Shown here piece by piece: positions 17,317 to 25,740 of a DNA stretch of 64,000 bases. The position numbers were made by a program, and so were the translations under genes. Positions within the stretch are counted from its first letter, which is position 1; each line of letters starts with the position of its first letter. The notes beneath the pieces are model-generated. The model worked only from the letters and a program-made list of their open reading frames with translations. It was not told the origin of the DNA and ran no database searches. Origin of the DNA: Rosistilla ulvae (GTDB lineage Bacteria; Planctomycetota; Planctomycetia; Pirellulales; Pirellulaceae); contig NZ_CP036261.1 of NCBI RefSeq assembly GCF_007741475.1, positions 434,001-498,000 of the forward strand, read 5' to 3'.

Positions 17317-17444
17317 GCGTCGACGCCCGGTTGCGATGGCCGTTCTATCAACTTGGATTTGACATCGACTACGATTTGACGCTTGATGAATGGGTGCGTA
17401 AGCGGTTGAGGCGAGCGTTACCAACGCGTGAAACGCAACGATAG
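17317..17444 (+). pseudogene. Decayed C-terminal fragment of a K+/H+ antiporter (CvrA-type tail)
   Basis: The frame from 17340 to the stop at 17442-17444 translates as P-F-Y-Q-L-G-F-D-I-D-Y-D-L-T-L-D-E-W-V-R-K-R-L. Aligned to the tail of the intact antiporter at 11357-13108 (F-Y-G-L-S-I-D-T-D-N-D-A-T-L-D-E-L-V-R-K-R-L), 15 of 22 positions agree and the DNA is also clearly similar. The fragment has no start codon and only about 35 codons. It therefore looks like the remnant of a second antiporter gene whose body has been lost or replaced by the SLATT/DUF4268 segment immediately upstream. Chance resemblance is unlikely but a profile search should confirm it. Confidence 0.6.
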
Positions 17445-17461
17445 CGTTGGTCGTTTCACGC
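17426..17461. terminator. Strong hairpin between convergent genes (possible bidirectional terminator)
   Basis: gcgtgaaacg at 17426-17435 pairs with cgtttcacgc at 17452-17461, and inside this caacg pairs with cgttg around an atag loop, giving a 15-bp stem with a 2-nt bulge. It lies between the plus-strand DUF4268 gene and the stop of the minus-strand membrane protein gene. No long T tract follows, so Rho-independent termination is only likely, not certain. Confidence 0.55.
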
Positions 17462-18349
17462 GGTGGTCGCGTCAGCGGAGGCATTTTCGCTGGTCGATTG
17501 CTCGGCTTCGGGGAGCATTAGTAGGGCTCCGACGAGAAAGCAGATCGCGCCGGCGAGGGTGAAGGCGACTGAGATCGTTGGCCAGTCTTCGGGAGTTGTT
17601 GGTAGCGAGATGCCCCAGAAGGCGGAGAGCAGGAAGCTGATGCAGCCGAGTAGGTTGATGGCAACGATCCACCAGGCGATTTCTCGTGGTTGGAACGACC
17701 AGTGGGCGTGGCAGGTTTCGATCCAGGCGAGATAGCCCGAAGCGAAGAAGAGGAGCGAGCCAAGGATGTTGGGCGTCCAGATCAGTAGATCCGATTGGAA
17801 CCAGTTTAATCCTGGGATCATCGCGTCGAAGGTGTTGAAGTTAAAGAGGATCGTCCCGGCAAACTGCAGGGCGCAGCTGAGCCAGCCGACGTCGTGGGGA
17901 CGCCAGCCGATCAGTTTCCACGATTGGTGCGATGGTCGCCCGGCGTTGGCGGCTTGAAACAACTGCAGCCAAGCGGCAGTGGTGAAGGGGATCGAGCCGG
18001 CGAAAAAAATCGTGTTGATGTTGGCTTCGAGTCCCGTTGCTTTAGCCAACGCAGGCACAAGCGTCAGCAAGCTTCCGATGGCGAACAGCGACGCACCGAT
18101 CGCAAAGATGCAACCGATCCACCAATTGAGACTTTGTGGATTGAAGACCCAAGTCGCCAGCGAGCTTGCCGCGCGGCGGGGGCGAAGCGACTTGCGGTGC
18201 TGACGCGACGTCCAGATCGATTCCACTTCGCCGGCCAGCTTGTAGACTCGCCGGGAAACAAAAGGCCACGCACCGCCCGCAGCGATGCAGACGCTGTCGT
18301 CTGCAGGGCTGATCGCGTCGCCGCCGTCGTTGATCTGGATACTCGTCAC
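17456..18349 (-). CDS. Multi-pass integral membrane protein of unknown function
   Basis: The 297-residue protein has about seven to eight hydrophobic helices, with two paired segments of similar character: N-W-W-I-G-C-I-F-A-I-G-A-S-L-F-A-I-G-S-L near residue 75 and W-L-S-C-A-L-Q-F-A-G-T-I-L-F-N-F-N-T near 155. Small-residue-rich helices preceded by Asn/Gln-Trp or Gly-Trp resemble the YrhK-like membrane module, but this is only a resemblance. A soluble basic N-terminus of about 65 residues (P-F-V-S-R-R-V-Y-K-L) precedes the first helix, and the tail is Ser/Ala/Glu-rich. It ends in the hairpin shared with the convergent gene and starts 49 bp after the glutamate decarboxylase stop on the same strand. 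It could therefore be co-transcribed and help in acid or membrane stress. That is inference. Confidence 0.65.
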   Translation of the reverse strand: MTSIQINDGGDAISPADDSVCIAAGGAWPFVSRRVYKLAGEVESIWTSRQHRKSLRPRRAASSLATWVFNPQSLNWWIGCIFAIGASLFAIGSLLTLVPALAKATGLEANINTIFFAGSIPFTTAAWLQLFQAANAGRPSHQSWKLIGWRPHDVGWLSCALQFAGTILFNFNTFDAMIPGLNWFQSDLLIWTPNILGSLLFFASGYLAWIETCHAHWSFQPREIAWWIVAINLLGCISFLLSAFWGISLPTTPEDWPTISVAFTLAGAICFLVGALLMLPEAEQSTSENASADATTA

Positions 18350-18397
18350 GTGCTGTGTCTACCGATCGAATGTTGTGGGTACGTCAAGCAAAGTCGA

Positions 18398-19795
18398 TCA
18401 GTGGTGGAAGCCGGAAGCTTCTTCTGGCGTGATCTGCGACTGGACAGGATGCTTTTTAAAGTAGTCGATCGAGCGTTTGATGTCCTCGATCAAGAGAGCT
18501 CCCAGGTCGCGGCTGACACCATGCCGGACCAGGATCCGTTGGATCGCAAGGTCTTGGCGGTTCGCAGGCAATGCGTACGCGGGAACTTGCCAACCGCGAC
18601 TGCGTAGCCGATCGGCGAGATCATAAAGGCTGAATCCCGGCTCGGCGCCCTCCTTGATCTTCCAGCAGAGTGCCGGGATGCCGGTCTCCATATCGCCGTC
18701 GTAGATCACGTCGAAGTATTCCAGCTTTTCCAGCTCGCGTGCAATGAACTTCGCTGTGTCGTAACAGGCGGTGTGGATCTTGCGATAACCCTCTTTGCCC
18801 AGTCGCAAGAAGTTGTAGTACTGGCAGACGACCGGACCGCCGGGGCGAGAGAAGTTCAGCGCGATGTCGCGCATGTTGCCGCCCAGGTAGTTGACCCAGA
18901 AGATCTCTTCTTGAGGCAGGTCCTGTTCCTCACGCCAGATCACCCAGCCGACGCCCAGCGGCGACAGTCCGAACTTGTGCCCCGAGGTGTTGATCGATTT
19001 GACGCGAGGCAGGCGGAAATCCCAGACCAGGTCGGGAGCACAAAACGGAGCCAAGAAGCCGCCGCTGGCCCCATCGACGTGCATCCGAATGTCTAGCCCG
19101 GTCTCTTTTTCCAGTTGGTCCAAGGCGTCAGAGACCTGTTGGACGGGTTCGTATTGGCAGGTGAAGGTGACGCCGAGGGTTGGCACGACGCCGATCGTGT
19201 TTTCGTCGCAGCGCTTGATCACTTCTTCGGGAGTCATGATCAGGCGATCGTTCTCCATCGGGATCTCACGCAGTTCGACGTCCCAGTAGCGGGCGAACTT
19301 GTGCCAGCAGACTTGAACCGGGCCAGTGATCAGATTCGGTTTATCGTAAGGTTTGCCGGCCGCCTTGCGCTTCGCCTCCCAAGCACGCTTCATCGCCATC
19401 CCCCCCAGCATCGCCGCTTCGCTGGAACCGGTCGTCGAGCAGCCGATCGTGTTGGCGGCGGTCGGCGAATTCCAAAGGTCGGCAAGCATGTGCACGCAAC
19501 GCGCTTCGATCTCCGCGGTCTGCGGATATTCATCCTTGTCGATCATGTTCTTGTCCATGCACTCGTCCATCAACTTGTGCACTTCGGGCTCCGCCCAGGT
19601 CTGGCAGAAGGTAGCCAGATTCTGCCGCGAGTTGCCGTCGAGCATCAGTTCGTCGTGGACCAACGAATAGACGTGCCGCGGATCGTGCTCTTCGCCCGGG
19701 AACTTGTATTTTGGCAGCTGGCCAGCAAGGTCTGTCGATCCGTAAACATCGTCGTCGAGTAGTTCGCGAATCGAATCTTTATCGTGCAGTGGCAT
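18398..19795 (-). CDS. gad: Glutamate decarboxylase (PLP-dependent)
   Basis: The enzyme converts L-glutamate to gamma-aminobutyrate and CO2, consuming a cytoplasmic proton. The product has about 465 residues, the normal size. It contains T-A-E-I-E-A-R-C-V, the phosphate-binding [28 protein letters not shown] near residue 243, and the PLP lysine in [11 protein letters not shown]. The C-terminal region ends in H-H, as in GadB proteins. The start is ATG 19795, with AAGGAA about 7 nt upstream on the minus strand; a longer frame to 19876 lacks family similarity. No glutamate/GABA antiporter gene lies nearby. The downstream membrane protein gene (17456-18349) is only 49 bp away. Confidence 0.95.
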   Translation of the reverse strand: MPLHDKDSIRELLDDDVYGSTDLAGQLPKYKFPGEEHDPRHVYSLVHDELMLDGNSRQNLATFCQTWAEPEVHKLMDECMDKNMIDKDEYPQTAEIEARCVHMLADLWNSPTAANTIGCSTTGSSEAAMLGGMAMKRAWEAKRKAAGKPYDKPNLITGPVQVCWHKFARYWDVELREIPMENDRLIMTPEEVIKRCDENTIGVVPTLGVTFTCQYEPVQQVSDALDQLEKETGLDIRMHVDGASGGFLAPFCAPDLVWDFRLPRVKSINTSGHKFGLSPLGVGWVIWREEQDLPQEEIFWVNYLGGNMRDIALNFSRPGGPVVCQYYNFLRLGKEGYRKIHTACYDTAKFIARELEKLEYFDVIYDGDMETGIPALCWKIKEGAEPGFSLYDLADRLRSRGWQVPAYALPANRQDLAIQRILVRHGVSRDLGALLIEDIKRSIDYFKKHPVQSQITPEEASGFHH

Positions 19796-20162
19796 TTTAT
19801 TTCCTTGGAGAACGCTTCGTTCGGCGTGGCGGACAGCGAGATGATTTTGCGTTGTTTGAAATCGACCGAGTCGCAAACGGCTTGCCGTTTGTTCGAGAGG
19901 CTGATCGGGACAGACGTGAACCTACCAACTGACGTGGACACTTGCCACCACGATACAATCTGCAAAAGCGTGGTTGATGAGAAGACCGAACGGGAACCGA
20001 AGGTGCTGCCAAAGTGGTACCACGTCGGATCACGCATGGTCGCGATTTACCGTTGGTGTCATACTGGGCCGGTGTTTGGTCCGCTGGCGTTGGTTTGTTC
20101 TCGCCTGCAATGAAGTTCACAGCCGCCAGGCGATGCGTCGCCTCGAAGGAATCGATCGGGAA
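19796..20162. other. Divergent intergenic interval between glutamate decarboxylase and the TSUP transporter
   Basis: About 365 bp between two divergently read genes, so it should contain both promoters. The small frames here are antisense or lack ribosome sites. No strong -35/-10 pair, operator palindrome or repeat stands out. Confidence 0.5.
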
Positions 20163-20918
20163 ATGCAGGAGCTGGCTTGGTACGTCGTTTTGATCGTCGC
20201 GGGGTTCATTGCAGGGATCATCAATACGATCGCGGGTGGTGGATCGTTCCTAACGCTCCCGGCGCTGATGCTGTTCGGCCTAGACCCCAAGGTTGCCAAC
20301 GGGACCAATCGCGTGGCTGTCTTGTTTTCCAGTGCTTCGGCGGTTGCCACGTTCAACAAACACGGGTTCTTGAATCGGCGATTGGCCTTCGAGCTGACGA
20401 TTCCAACGCTGGCCGGAGTGCCGGCGGGCGGATTACTGGCGGTCTATCTGCCATCGGGTATTTTCGAGGCGATCTTTGGCGTGATCTTCTTGTGCATGGC
20501 GGTGTTGATCGCGATGAATCCCAAGCGGTTGATCGAAGCGCGCCAGGCGAGCGACCGGTCGCGATGGGTCACAGCTCCGCTGTTTTTTGCGATCGGCATC
20601 TACGTCGGTTTCATCCAAGCGGGGATGGGGATTCTGCTGTTGATGGCGATGAGTCTGTTGAACACCGGCGACCTGTTGGCCTCCAACGCGATTAAAAACC
20701 TGATCGGTTTTTTGGTCACTCTGGCTGCCGTCGCCTTGTTTGCTTTCTACGGCTACATCGAATGGCTGCCTGGGTTGACGATGGCCCTGGGGAACGCGAT
20801 CGGCGGCGTGGTGGGAGCGAAGCTGGCAATCAAAAAGGGGAACCGCTTGATCTTTGTCTTCTTGATCGTCGTCATGACCGCATCGGGCGTGAAGATGATT
20901 TGGTCGAGCCTCGCCTGA
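20163..20918 (+). CDS. TSUP-family membrane transporter (TauE/SafE, former DUF81)
   Basis: The 251-residue protein has about eight transmembrane helices in two halves. The first half contains A-G-F-I-A-G-I-I-N-T-I-A-G-G-G-S-F-L-T-L-P-A-L. The second has G-I-Y-V-G-F-I-Q-A-G-M-G-I-L-L-L, the mirrored signature of the family. Transporters of this family export or import anions such as sulfite, sulfoacetate, taurine derivatives or organic acids; the substrate cannot be read from sequence. ATG 20163 is preferred, with AAGGA at 20145-20149. ATG 20133 is a possible in-frame alternative and would add ten polar residues. It is monocistronic and divergent from glutamate decarboxylase. Confidence 0.9.
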   Translation: MQELAWYVVLIVAGFIAGIINTIAGGGSFLTLPALMLFGLDPKVANGTNRVAVLFSSASAVATFNKHGFLNRRLAFELTIPTLAGVPAGGLLAVYLPSGIFEAIFGVIFLCMAVLIAMNPKRLIEARQASDRSRWVTAPLFFAIGIYVGFIQAGMGILLLMAMSLLNTGDLLASNAIKNLIGFLVTLAAVALFAFYGYIEWLPGLTMALGNAIGGVVGAKLAIKKGNRLIFVFLIVVMTASGVKMIWSSLA

Positions 20919-21078
20919 TCTCATGAGAGGCTTGGGCATCTTTCCTGGGGCTGCGGAGCATCCCGTTACGATTGCGTTGCGGAGACCGATTTCACATTGA
21001 GAAGCTCCATCGAACAGAGGTTTTGTTTACAATGTCTCGAAAACGATTCGCTTCTAATTTTTGATAGGTCACCGTCGC

Positions 21079-21864
21079 ATGAAAGCTTCTGTCGTCGCGC
21101 TTGCTCTCGTTTCGCTGTTTGTTTCAACCGCTGCCACAGCGGACGAAGCGTTCCCCAAGGGGCAATGGGTTTCGCTGTTCAACGGCAAGAATCTCGACGG
21201 CTGGACACCCAAGATCAAGGGCTACGATCTGGGCGACAATTACGGCAACACGTTCCGCGTCGAAGATGGCGTCATGAAGGTCGGCTACGAAGCCTACGAT
21301 TCGTTTGATAAACGTTTCGGGCATCTGTTTTACAAGCAGCCGTTTTCGAACTACCGCTTCCGCGTTGAGTACCGATTTGTCGGCGAGCAATGCAAGGGAG
21401 GCGAGGGCTGGGCGCTTCGCAATAGCGGCGTGATGCTGCATGGCGAGTCGCCTGAAGAAATGACCAAGGATCAAGACTTTCCGACCTCGATCGAGGTGCA
21501 ATTGCTCGGTGGCGATGGCAATCGCCCGCGGACTAACGCCAATCTATGCACTCCCGGAACCAACGTCGTGAAAGATGGCAAGCTGTTTACGCCACACTGC
21601 ACCAGTTCGTCATCGAAGACCTATCACGGCGACCAATGGGTGACGGTCGAGATCGAAGTTCGTGGGAACGACGTGATCCGCCACTTGATCGATGGCGAGG
21701 TGGTTCTGGAATACACCAAGCCGCAGCTGGATGAGCGCGACGCTCACGCCGCCAAGTTGATCGAAAAGGCGGGGACGAAGATGCTGTCCGGTGGATCGAT
21801 CTCGCTGCAATCCGAGAGCCATCCGATCGAGTTCCGAAAGGTCGAGATCATGCTGTTGGATTGA
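21079..21864 (+). CDS. Secreted DUF1080 (3-keto-disaccharide hydrolase-like) protein
   Basis: The 261-residue product begins at ATG 21079 with a signal peptide (S-V-V-A-L-A-L-V-S-L-F-V-S-T-A-A-T-A). The mature protein opens with G-Q-W-V-S-L-F-N-G-K-N-L-D-G-W-T-P-K, the hallmark of DUF1080. N-Y-R-F-R-V-E-Y-R-F, N-S-G-V-M-L-H-G and W-V-T-V-E-I-E-V-R-G-N-D follow, as expected for a concanavalin/laminarinase-like beta sandwich. Some members hydrolyse 3-keto-glycosides. In planctomycetes the family is greatly expanded, and individual substrates are unknown. The gene is monocistronic, convergent with the small DUF5989 gene that follows. Confidence 0.92.
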   Translation: MKASVVALALVSLFVSTAATADEAFPKGQWVSLFNGKNLDGWTPKIKGYDLGDNYGNTFRVEDGVMKVGYEAYDSFDKRFGHLFYKQPFSNYRFRVEYRFVGEQCKGGEGWALRNSGVMLHGESPEEMTKDQDFPTSIEVQLLGGDGNRPRTNANLCTPGTNVVKDGKLFTPHCTSSSSKTYHGDQWVTVEIEVRGNDVIRHLIDGEVVLEYTKPQLDERDAHAAKLIEKAGTKMLSGGSISLQSESHPIEFRKVEIMLLD

Positions 21865-21870
21865 GGCAGC

Positions 21871-22071
21871 TCAAAACAGCGTATAGATGAAAGGGGCTGC
21901 TGCGGTTCCCGACAGCAGCAACAGTGCACCGAGCAGCAGCAGGGCGACCAGGATCGGGGCGAGCCACCACTTCTTGTTGAACCTCAAGAATTCAACCAGC
22001 TCGCTCAGGAACGATTGCTCGTGGGAAGCGTTGGCCATTTCGGCGAATTTGTCGTCGTCTTGATCTTCCAT
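21871..22071 (-). CDS. DUF5989 family small membrane protein linked to carbamoyltransferase
   Basis: This 66-residue protein has a polar N-terminal half and a K-K-W-W-L-A-P-I-L-V-A-L-L-L-L-G-A-L helix, and ends in A-A-A-P-F-I-Y-T-L-F. That ending and the x-W-W-L-x-P-I start of the helix are the signature of DUF5989. These proteins recur next to NodU-type carbamoyltransferases and SxtJ proteins, the arrangement seen here. It lies 70 bp downstream of the SxtJ-like gene on the same strand and closes the operon. The function is unknown; a membrane adaptor for the carbamoyltransferase is a reasonable guess. Confidence 0.85.
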   Translation of the reverse strand: MEDQDDDKFAEMANASHEQSFLSELVEFLRFNKKWWLAPILVALLLLGALLLLSGTAAAPFIYTLF

Positions 22072-22141
22072 TGTCCATGCTCGGATTGATTGGAGGCTTG
22101 CCCGCGACCTGCTGCATCGATGTTGGGGCTTCCCGTTTTGC

Positions 22142-22552
22142 TCAGTATTGTTTCAGGTATCGCTCGGCTGCGACCTCTGGCTCCGCCGCGATCCAGTGGC
22201 TGGGCCGCGTCGATTTCTTGCGCCCCAGCGGATCGTGCTCCGCGATTCGCAGGATCAGCCCCAGCGGCGTGATGATCCCATAATAAATGATCGCTAAGAT
22301 CATGTGAGAGACCAGCCAGCGGATTGGAAAGACGGCGATCATCCATCCGACAAACAGCGGCTTCAGCATCCGCGGAACCACCGCACCGATCGCGGCGCTG
22401 GCGACAGCAGCGGCGGTCATCGCTCCGGCTAGGTTCGTCGAACCAGCGTGCCAACGGAAGCCGGCGGCGATGACGAGGATCAGTCCCAGTAGGAAGCCAA
22501 ACTGGCGGAGCGTCTTGTCGTCGGGATCGGTGGTGATGTCGGAAGGTTTCAT
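22142..22552 (-). CDS. SxtJ family membrane protein
   Basis: This 136-residue protein has T-L-R-Q-F-G-F-L-L-G-L-I-L, two central helices and G-W-M-I-A-V-F-P-I-R-W-L-V-S-H-M-I-L-A, followed by Y-Y-G-I-I-T-P-L-G-L-I-L-R. These are the conserved elements of the SxtJ family, named from the saxitoxin cluster. There, as in many other genomes, it accompanies a carbamoyltransferase. It lies 40 bp after the carbamoyltransferase stop, on the same strand. The biochemical role is not established. This locus has no saxitoxin biosynthetic genes, so the name does not imply toxin production. Confidence 0.85.
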   Translation of the reverse strand: MKPSDITTDPDDKTLRQFGFLLGLILVIAAGFRWHAGSTNLAGAMTAAAVASAAIGAVVPRMLKPLFVGWMIAVFPIRWLVSHMILAIIYYGIITPLGLILRIAEHDPLGRKKSTRPSHWIAAEPEVAAERYLKQY

Positions 22553-22592
22553 GGATGCTGGGGCATGCGTTGGAATGCGAGCTGATCGCCGA

Positions 22593-24419
22593 TTATTGAT
22601 CCGAGTTCTCGGATTTGAGCACGATGCAATTTTCTAGAACCAAGACGTCGATCTCGGTCTTCGCAAAGCAGCGGTAGGCGTCTTCGGGAGTGCATACGAT
22701 CGGTTCCCCGCGAACGTTGAAGCTTGTGTTGACCAGGACCGGACATTGAGTCTGTTGGTAGAAGTCGGTCAGCAGTTGATGCAGTCGCGGGTTGCGGACG
22801 CGATCGACCGTTTGCAGTCGCGCCGAATCGTCGACATGGGTGACCGCGGGAACGCGGCTGCGCGGCGGCCCGTTGAGCCTGCGCGATAATGCATCGGGCT
22901 CCGTTCCCTGATCGGAGGGAAGGTTAGTTGGATCGTCTTGGGGTGGCGTTCGTTTCGATTTCGCAACGGTGGTGATAAACGACATGTACGGGCTGTCGTG
23001 CTGCGGAGCGATGTCGAACCACTCCGAAGCCAGGTCTTGAAGTACGATCGGTGCAAACGGCCGAAAGCTCTCGCGGCGTTTAACTTTGTTGTTCAGGATC
23101 GACTGCATTTGTGGAGCACGCGCGTCGGCCAGGATGCTGCGAGCGCCGAGCGCTCGCGGACCAAACTCCATCCGATTGTGAAACCAGCCGACGACCTTCC
23201 CTTCAGCCAGCAGTTCCGCCACGCGGCGCGTAAGTTCTCGGTCGTCATCGATTTGCGTGTAGCGAGCCGCTTGTCGATCCAGGAACTGCGAAATCGCGGC
23301 GTTGGTGTAACTGGGGCCCAACAGGCTGCCGGCTTGCGAATCTTGGTCCGGTTGGACGGTGCGTTGTTTTTTCAGCAGTTGGTGCCAAGCAAACAGTGCT
23401 CCACCGAGTGCGCCTCCCGCATCTCCGGCAGCCGGTTGAATCCAGATGCGCTCAAAGGGTCCTTCTCGCAACAGCCGCCCGTTGGCGACGCAATTCAGCG
23501 CGACGCCTCCGGCAAGGACCAGGTTTTTGCAGTCGGATTGTCGATGGATGTGCCTGGCCATCGCCAGCACGATCTCTTCGGTGACCGCTTGGACGCTGGC
23601 TGCCATGTCGAAATGTTGCTGCTGGAATTCCGATTCGGGCTGGCGCGGCGCGATCTGGAATAGGTCGCTGAACCGACGATTGGTCATCGTCAGTCCGCGG
23701 CAGTATTGGAAGAAACGCATGTCCATCCAAAAGCTGCCGTCGTCGCGGATGTCGATCAAATGCTCGCGGATCTTGTCGGCGTAGATCGGCGATCCGTAGG
23801 GTGCCAGTCCCATCAGCTTGTATTCGCCACTGTTGACTGTAAATCCACAGTGATAGGTGAACGCGGAATAGAGCAGCCCCAGCGAGTGCGGGAAATTGAT
23901 TTGGTGATCGGTTTGGAGTTTGTTTCCGCGGCCGACGCCCCAAGTTGTCGTGGCCCACTGGCCAACGCCATCGAGCGTTAAGAAGGCCGCTTCTTCGAAC
24001 GGGCTGGGGAAGAAGGCGCTCGCCGCGTGGCTCTGATGATGCCCGGTGAAGATCAGCTTGGCTTTGGGCGCGTCGGCGAGTTCTCGCCGCAGTCTGCGTT
24101 TGATGAATAACTTGTCCTTTAACCAGACCGGCATCGCGGCGGCAAAGCTGCGGAAGCCCGCGGGAGCGACCGCCAGATAGGTCTCCAGCAGTCGTTCGAA
24201 CTTCACAAACGGCTTTTCGTAGAAGACGACGTAGTCGAGATCAGCGCGCGAGAGACCGGCTTGTTCCAGGCAAAAAGCGATCGCATGTTCAGGGAAACTT
24301 GCGTCGTGCTTGCACCGCGTAAAACGCTCTTCCTGCGCCGCCGCAACGATCACTCCGTCGACGATAAGTGCCGCCGCACTGTCGTGGTAAAAAGCGGAGA
24401 TTCCAAGGATCGCGGTCAA
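22593..24419 (-). CDS. Carbamoyltransferase (NodU/CmcH/TobZ type)
   Basis: The two-domain enzyme transfers a carbamoyl group from carbamoyl phosphate, through carbamoyl-AMP, to a hydroxyl of an unknown acceptor. The N-terminal Kae1-like domain begins I-L-G-I-S-A-F-Y-H-D-S-A-A-A-L and has F-T-G-H-H-Q-S-H-A-A-S-A-F-F with metal-binding His residues. The L-V-L-A-G-G-V-A-L-N-C-V-A-N motif follows. The C-terminal YrdC-like domain shows G-P-R-A-L-G-A-R-S-I-L-A-D, F-R-P-F-A-P and N-T-S-F-N-V-R-G-E-P-I-V. Homology starts at the TTG at 24419; a GTG frame extends to 24515 with a 32-residue non-conserved prefix, so the start is uncertain. A hydrophilic insert of about 50 residues lies near residue 485. 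Operon with SxtJ and DUF5989 genes. Confidence 0.92.
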   Translation of the reverse strand: MTAILGISAFYHDSAAALIVDGVIVAAAQEERFTRCKHDASFPEHAIAFCLEQAGLSRADLDYVVFYEKPFVKFERLLETYLAVAPAGFRSFAAAMPVWLKDKLFIKRRLRRELADAPKAKLIFTGHHQSHAASAFFPSPFEEAAFLTLDGVGQWATTTWGVGRGNKLQTDHQINFPHSLGLLYSAFTYHCGFTVNSGEYKLMGLAPYGSPIYADKIREHLIDIRDDGSFWMDMRFFQYCRGLTMTNRRFSDLFQIAPRQPESEFQQQHFDMAASVQAVTEEIVLAMARHIHRQSDCKNLVLAGGVALNCVANGRLLREGPFERIWIQPAAGDAGGALGGALFAWHQLLKKQRTVQPDQDSQAGSLLGPSYTNAAISQFLDRQAARYTQIDDDRELTRRVAELLAEGKVVGWFHNRMEFGPRALGARSILADARAPQMQSILNNKVKRRESFRPFAPIVLQDLASEWFDIAPQHDSPYMSFITTVAKSKRTPPQDDPTNLPSDQGTEPDALSRRLNGPPRSRVPAVTHVDDSARLQTVDRVRNPRLHQLLTDFYQQTQCPVLVNTSFNVRGEPIVCTPEDAYRCFAKTEIDVLVLENCIVLKSENSDQ

Positions 24420-24505
24420 CTGTTGGGTGCTTTGTATAAACGGAGTCGGGAAATGAGAACGATTATATGGCGTTTGAGATCGCTGCGGTTGCGGTTCAAA
24501 ATTTG

Positions 24506-24534
24506 TTGAGAGCACGCTGCTGCTGTGCTAGATT
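24506..24534 (+). promoter_or_regulatory. Candidate sigma-70-type promoter for the nuclease/winged-helix/ATPase operon
   Basis: TTGAGA at 24506-24511 and TAGATT at 24529-24534 are separated by 17 bp, matching five and four consensus positions. The -10 box lies about 48 bp before the ATG at 24582. It fits best if the divergent carbamoyltransferase starts at 24419 and not at 24515. Confidence 0.45.
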
Positions 24535-24581
24535 CGCTTGCGATTTAGAGGCGGGGACGATGCACGTAATTGGATTGCCAC

Positions 24582-25727
24582 ATGGATGATAGCCGATTGG
24601 AATGGTTGCCGGATCTGTCTGCGGGGCTCATGGGGCTGGCGGTCGATGACGTGATGTCGACCTGTGATTCGGTCAGTAAACTGTTGCTTCAACGAAATCC
24701 CAATTGCTGCATCGTACGTTATGCGATGCGTTCAGTCCCCGAAAGCTCGCATTGGATGCATGCGTTCACTGAAACGTTTGCTGAAGCGGCATTGCAATAT
24801 TGGCCAAATTGGTATCGCCAAACATTTTCATTCGATCATGCGGCTGAAGCGGGGCGCGGGCAAGATGCTTCCTTCGACGAGATCGTTGAGGCGATGGTCG
24901 CCGGTTGCCGTTCCGAGCTTCATCGCGCTGTCGATCCGCGATGGTTGCGGTTGGCGATCAGATGTGTCGCCAGGAATCAAGTGCCGTTTGTTCCCCAGTT
25001 TTCACTGACGCAGCAGTTGCGGCAATTGGCTGCGGCATTGGCGGGATCACCGTTAGTGGTTTTGATTTCTGCCACGTGGAACGAAGCGTGTGATGATCCG
25101 CGAATGATGGGATTGGCGGCGGGTTGTGAATGGGTAGCCGATCAAACAGGTGGAGCGGTTTACCTGGTGACCGATCCTGCGATCGCAAGCCAGCGGATGC
25201 TGGAGAAGTTGCCGTATGTGCATCGTTCTGGAAGCGAGAATCCGCAATTGCCGTTGTCCGGAGCTGCAGCAACTTCGCCGGAAGCGAATGTCGTTGCGGA
25301 GGCAGCAAGGCCGGGGGCGGATCGGCTAGCCGGCAGGCAGAACCCGGTCGAGCGGAAGCTGGTCTTTCCGATCCTTGGCCGCCCTCATCCGGGCAGTCCA
25401 GGAGAACAGTTGCTTGCCAGAACGCTTGCCAACGATCCATCACTGGCGGGGATGTTTGAATCCAATGTACGTGTTTTGGCGGTTCGTGATTCTCCGTGTG
25501 TGGTGGATTTGCTGTGGCGAGCTGGTAAAGTAGTCGTGGAAGTCGATGGCTTTCGGTTCCATAGCACGGAGGAAGAGTTTCGCAAGGATCGTTCTCGCGA
25601 CTACGAATTATTGATCAGCGGTTATCTGGTGTTACGGCTGCCGCATGATGAAGTGATCGCCGACCCGTTGTTGGCGATCGAGAAAATTCGTGACGTCGTT
25701 AATTTCCGGATTGCTGAAAATCAATAG
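24582..25727 (+). CDS. Large protein with C-terminal Vsr/DUF559-like endonuclease domain; first gene of a three-gene operon
   Basis: The 381-residue product starts at ATG 24582. The C-terminal 120 residues match the DUF559/Vsr-like fold: G-S-P-G-E-Q-L-L-A-R-T-L-A, F-E-S-N-V-R-V, V-V-D-L-L-W near residue 308, V-V-V-E-V-D-G-F-R-F-H-S around 316-326, then R-S-R-D-Y-E-L-L-I-S-G-Y-L-V-L-R-L. The Asp and E-x-D residues expected to bind metal are present. The N-terminal 260 residues form a separate region with S-P-L-V-V-L-I-S-A-T-W-N-E-A and G-G-A-V-Y-L-V-T-D that I do not recognise. No membrane segment is visible. The next gene starts 13 bp after the stop. Together with an HTH protein and a double ATPase it likely forms a DNA-acting complex. 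Defence is an inference. Confidence 0.8.
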   Translation: MDDSRLEWLPDLSAGLMGLAVDDVMSTCDSVSKLLLQRNPNCCIVRYAMRSVPESSHWMHAFTETFAEAALQYWPNWYRQTFSFDHAAEAGRGQDASFDEIVEAMVAGCRSELHRAVDPRWLRLAIRCVARNQVPFVPQFSLTQQLRQLAAALAGSPLVVLISATWNEACDDPRMMGLAAGCEWVADQTGGAVYLVTDPAIASQRMLEKLPYVHRSGSENPQLPLSGAAATSPEANVVAEAARPGADRLAGRQNPVERKLVFPILGRPHPGSPGEQLLARTLANDPSLAGMFESNVRVLAVRDSPCVVDLLWRAGKVVVEVDGFRFHSTEEEFRKDRSRDYELLISGYLVLRLPHDEVIADPLLAIEKIRDVVNFRIAENQ

Positions 25728-25740
25728 GTTGAGGTGGCGC

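Noticed and set aside
22142-24419. Saxitoxin biosynthesis cluster suggested by SxtJ
   Set aside because: Only SxtJ, a carbamoyltransferase and DUF5989 are present. This trio occurs widely outside toxin clusters and no other sxt-like genes are seen.
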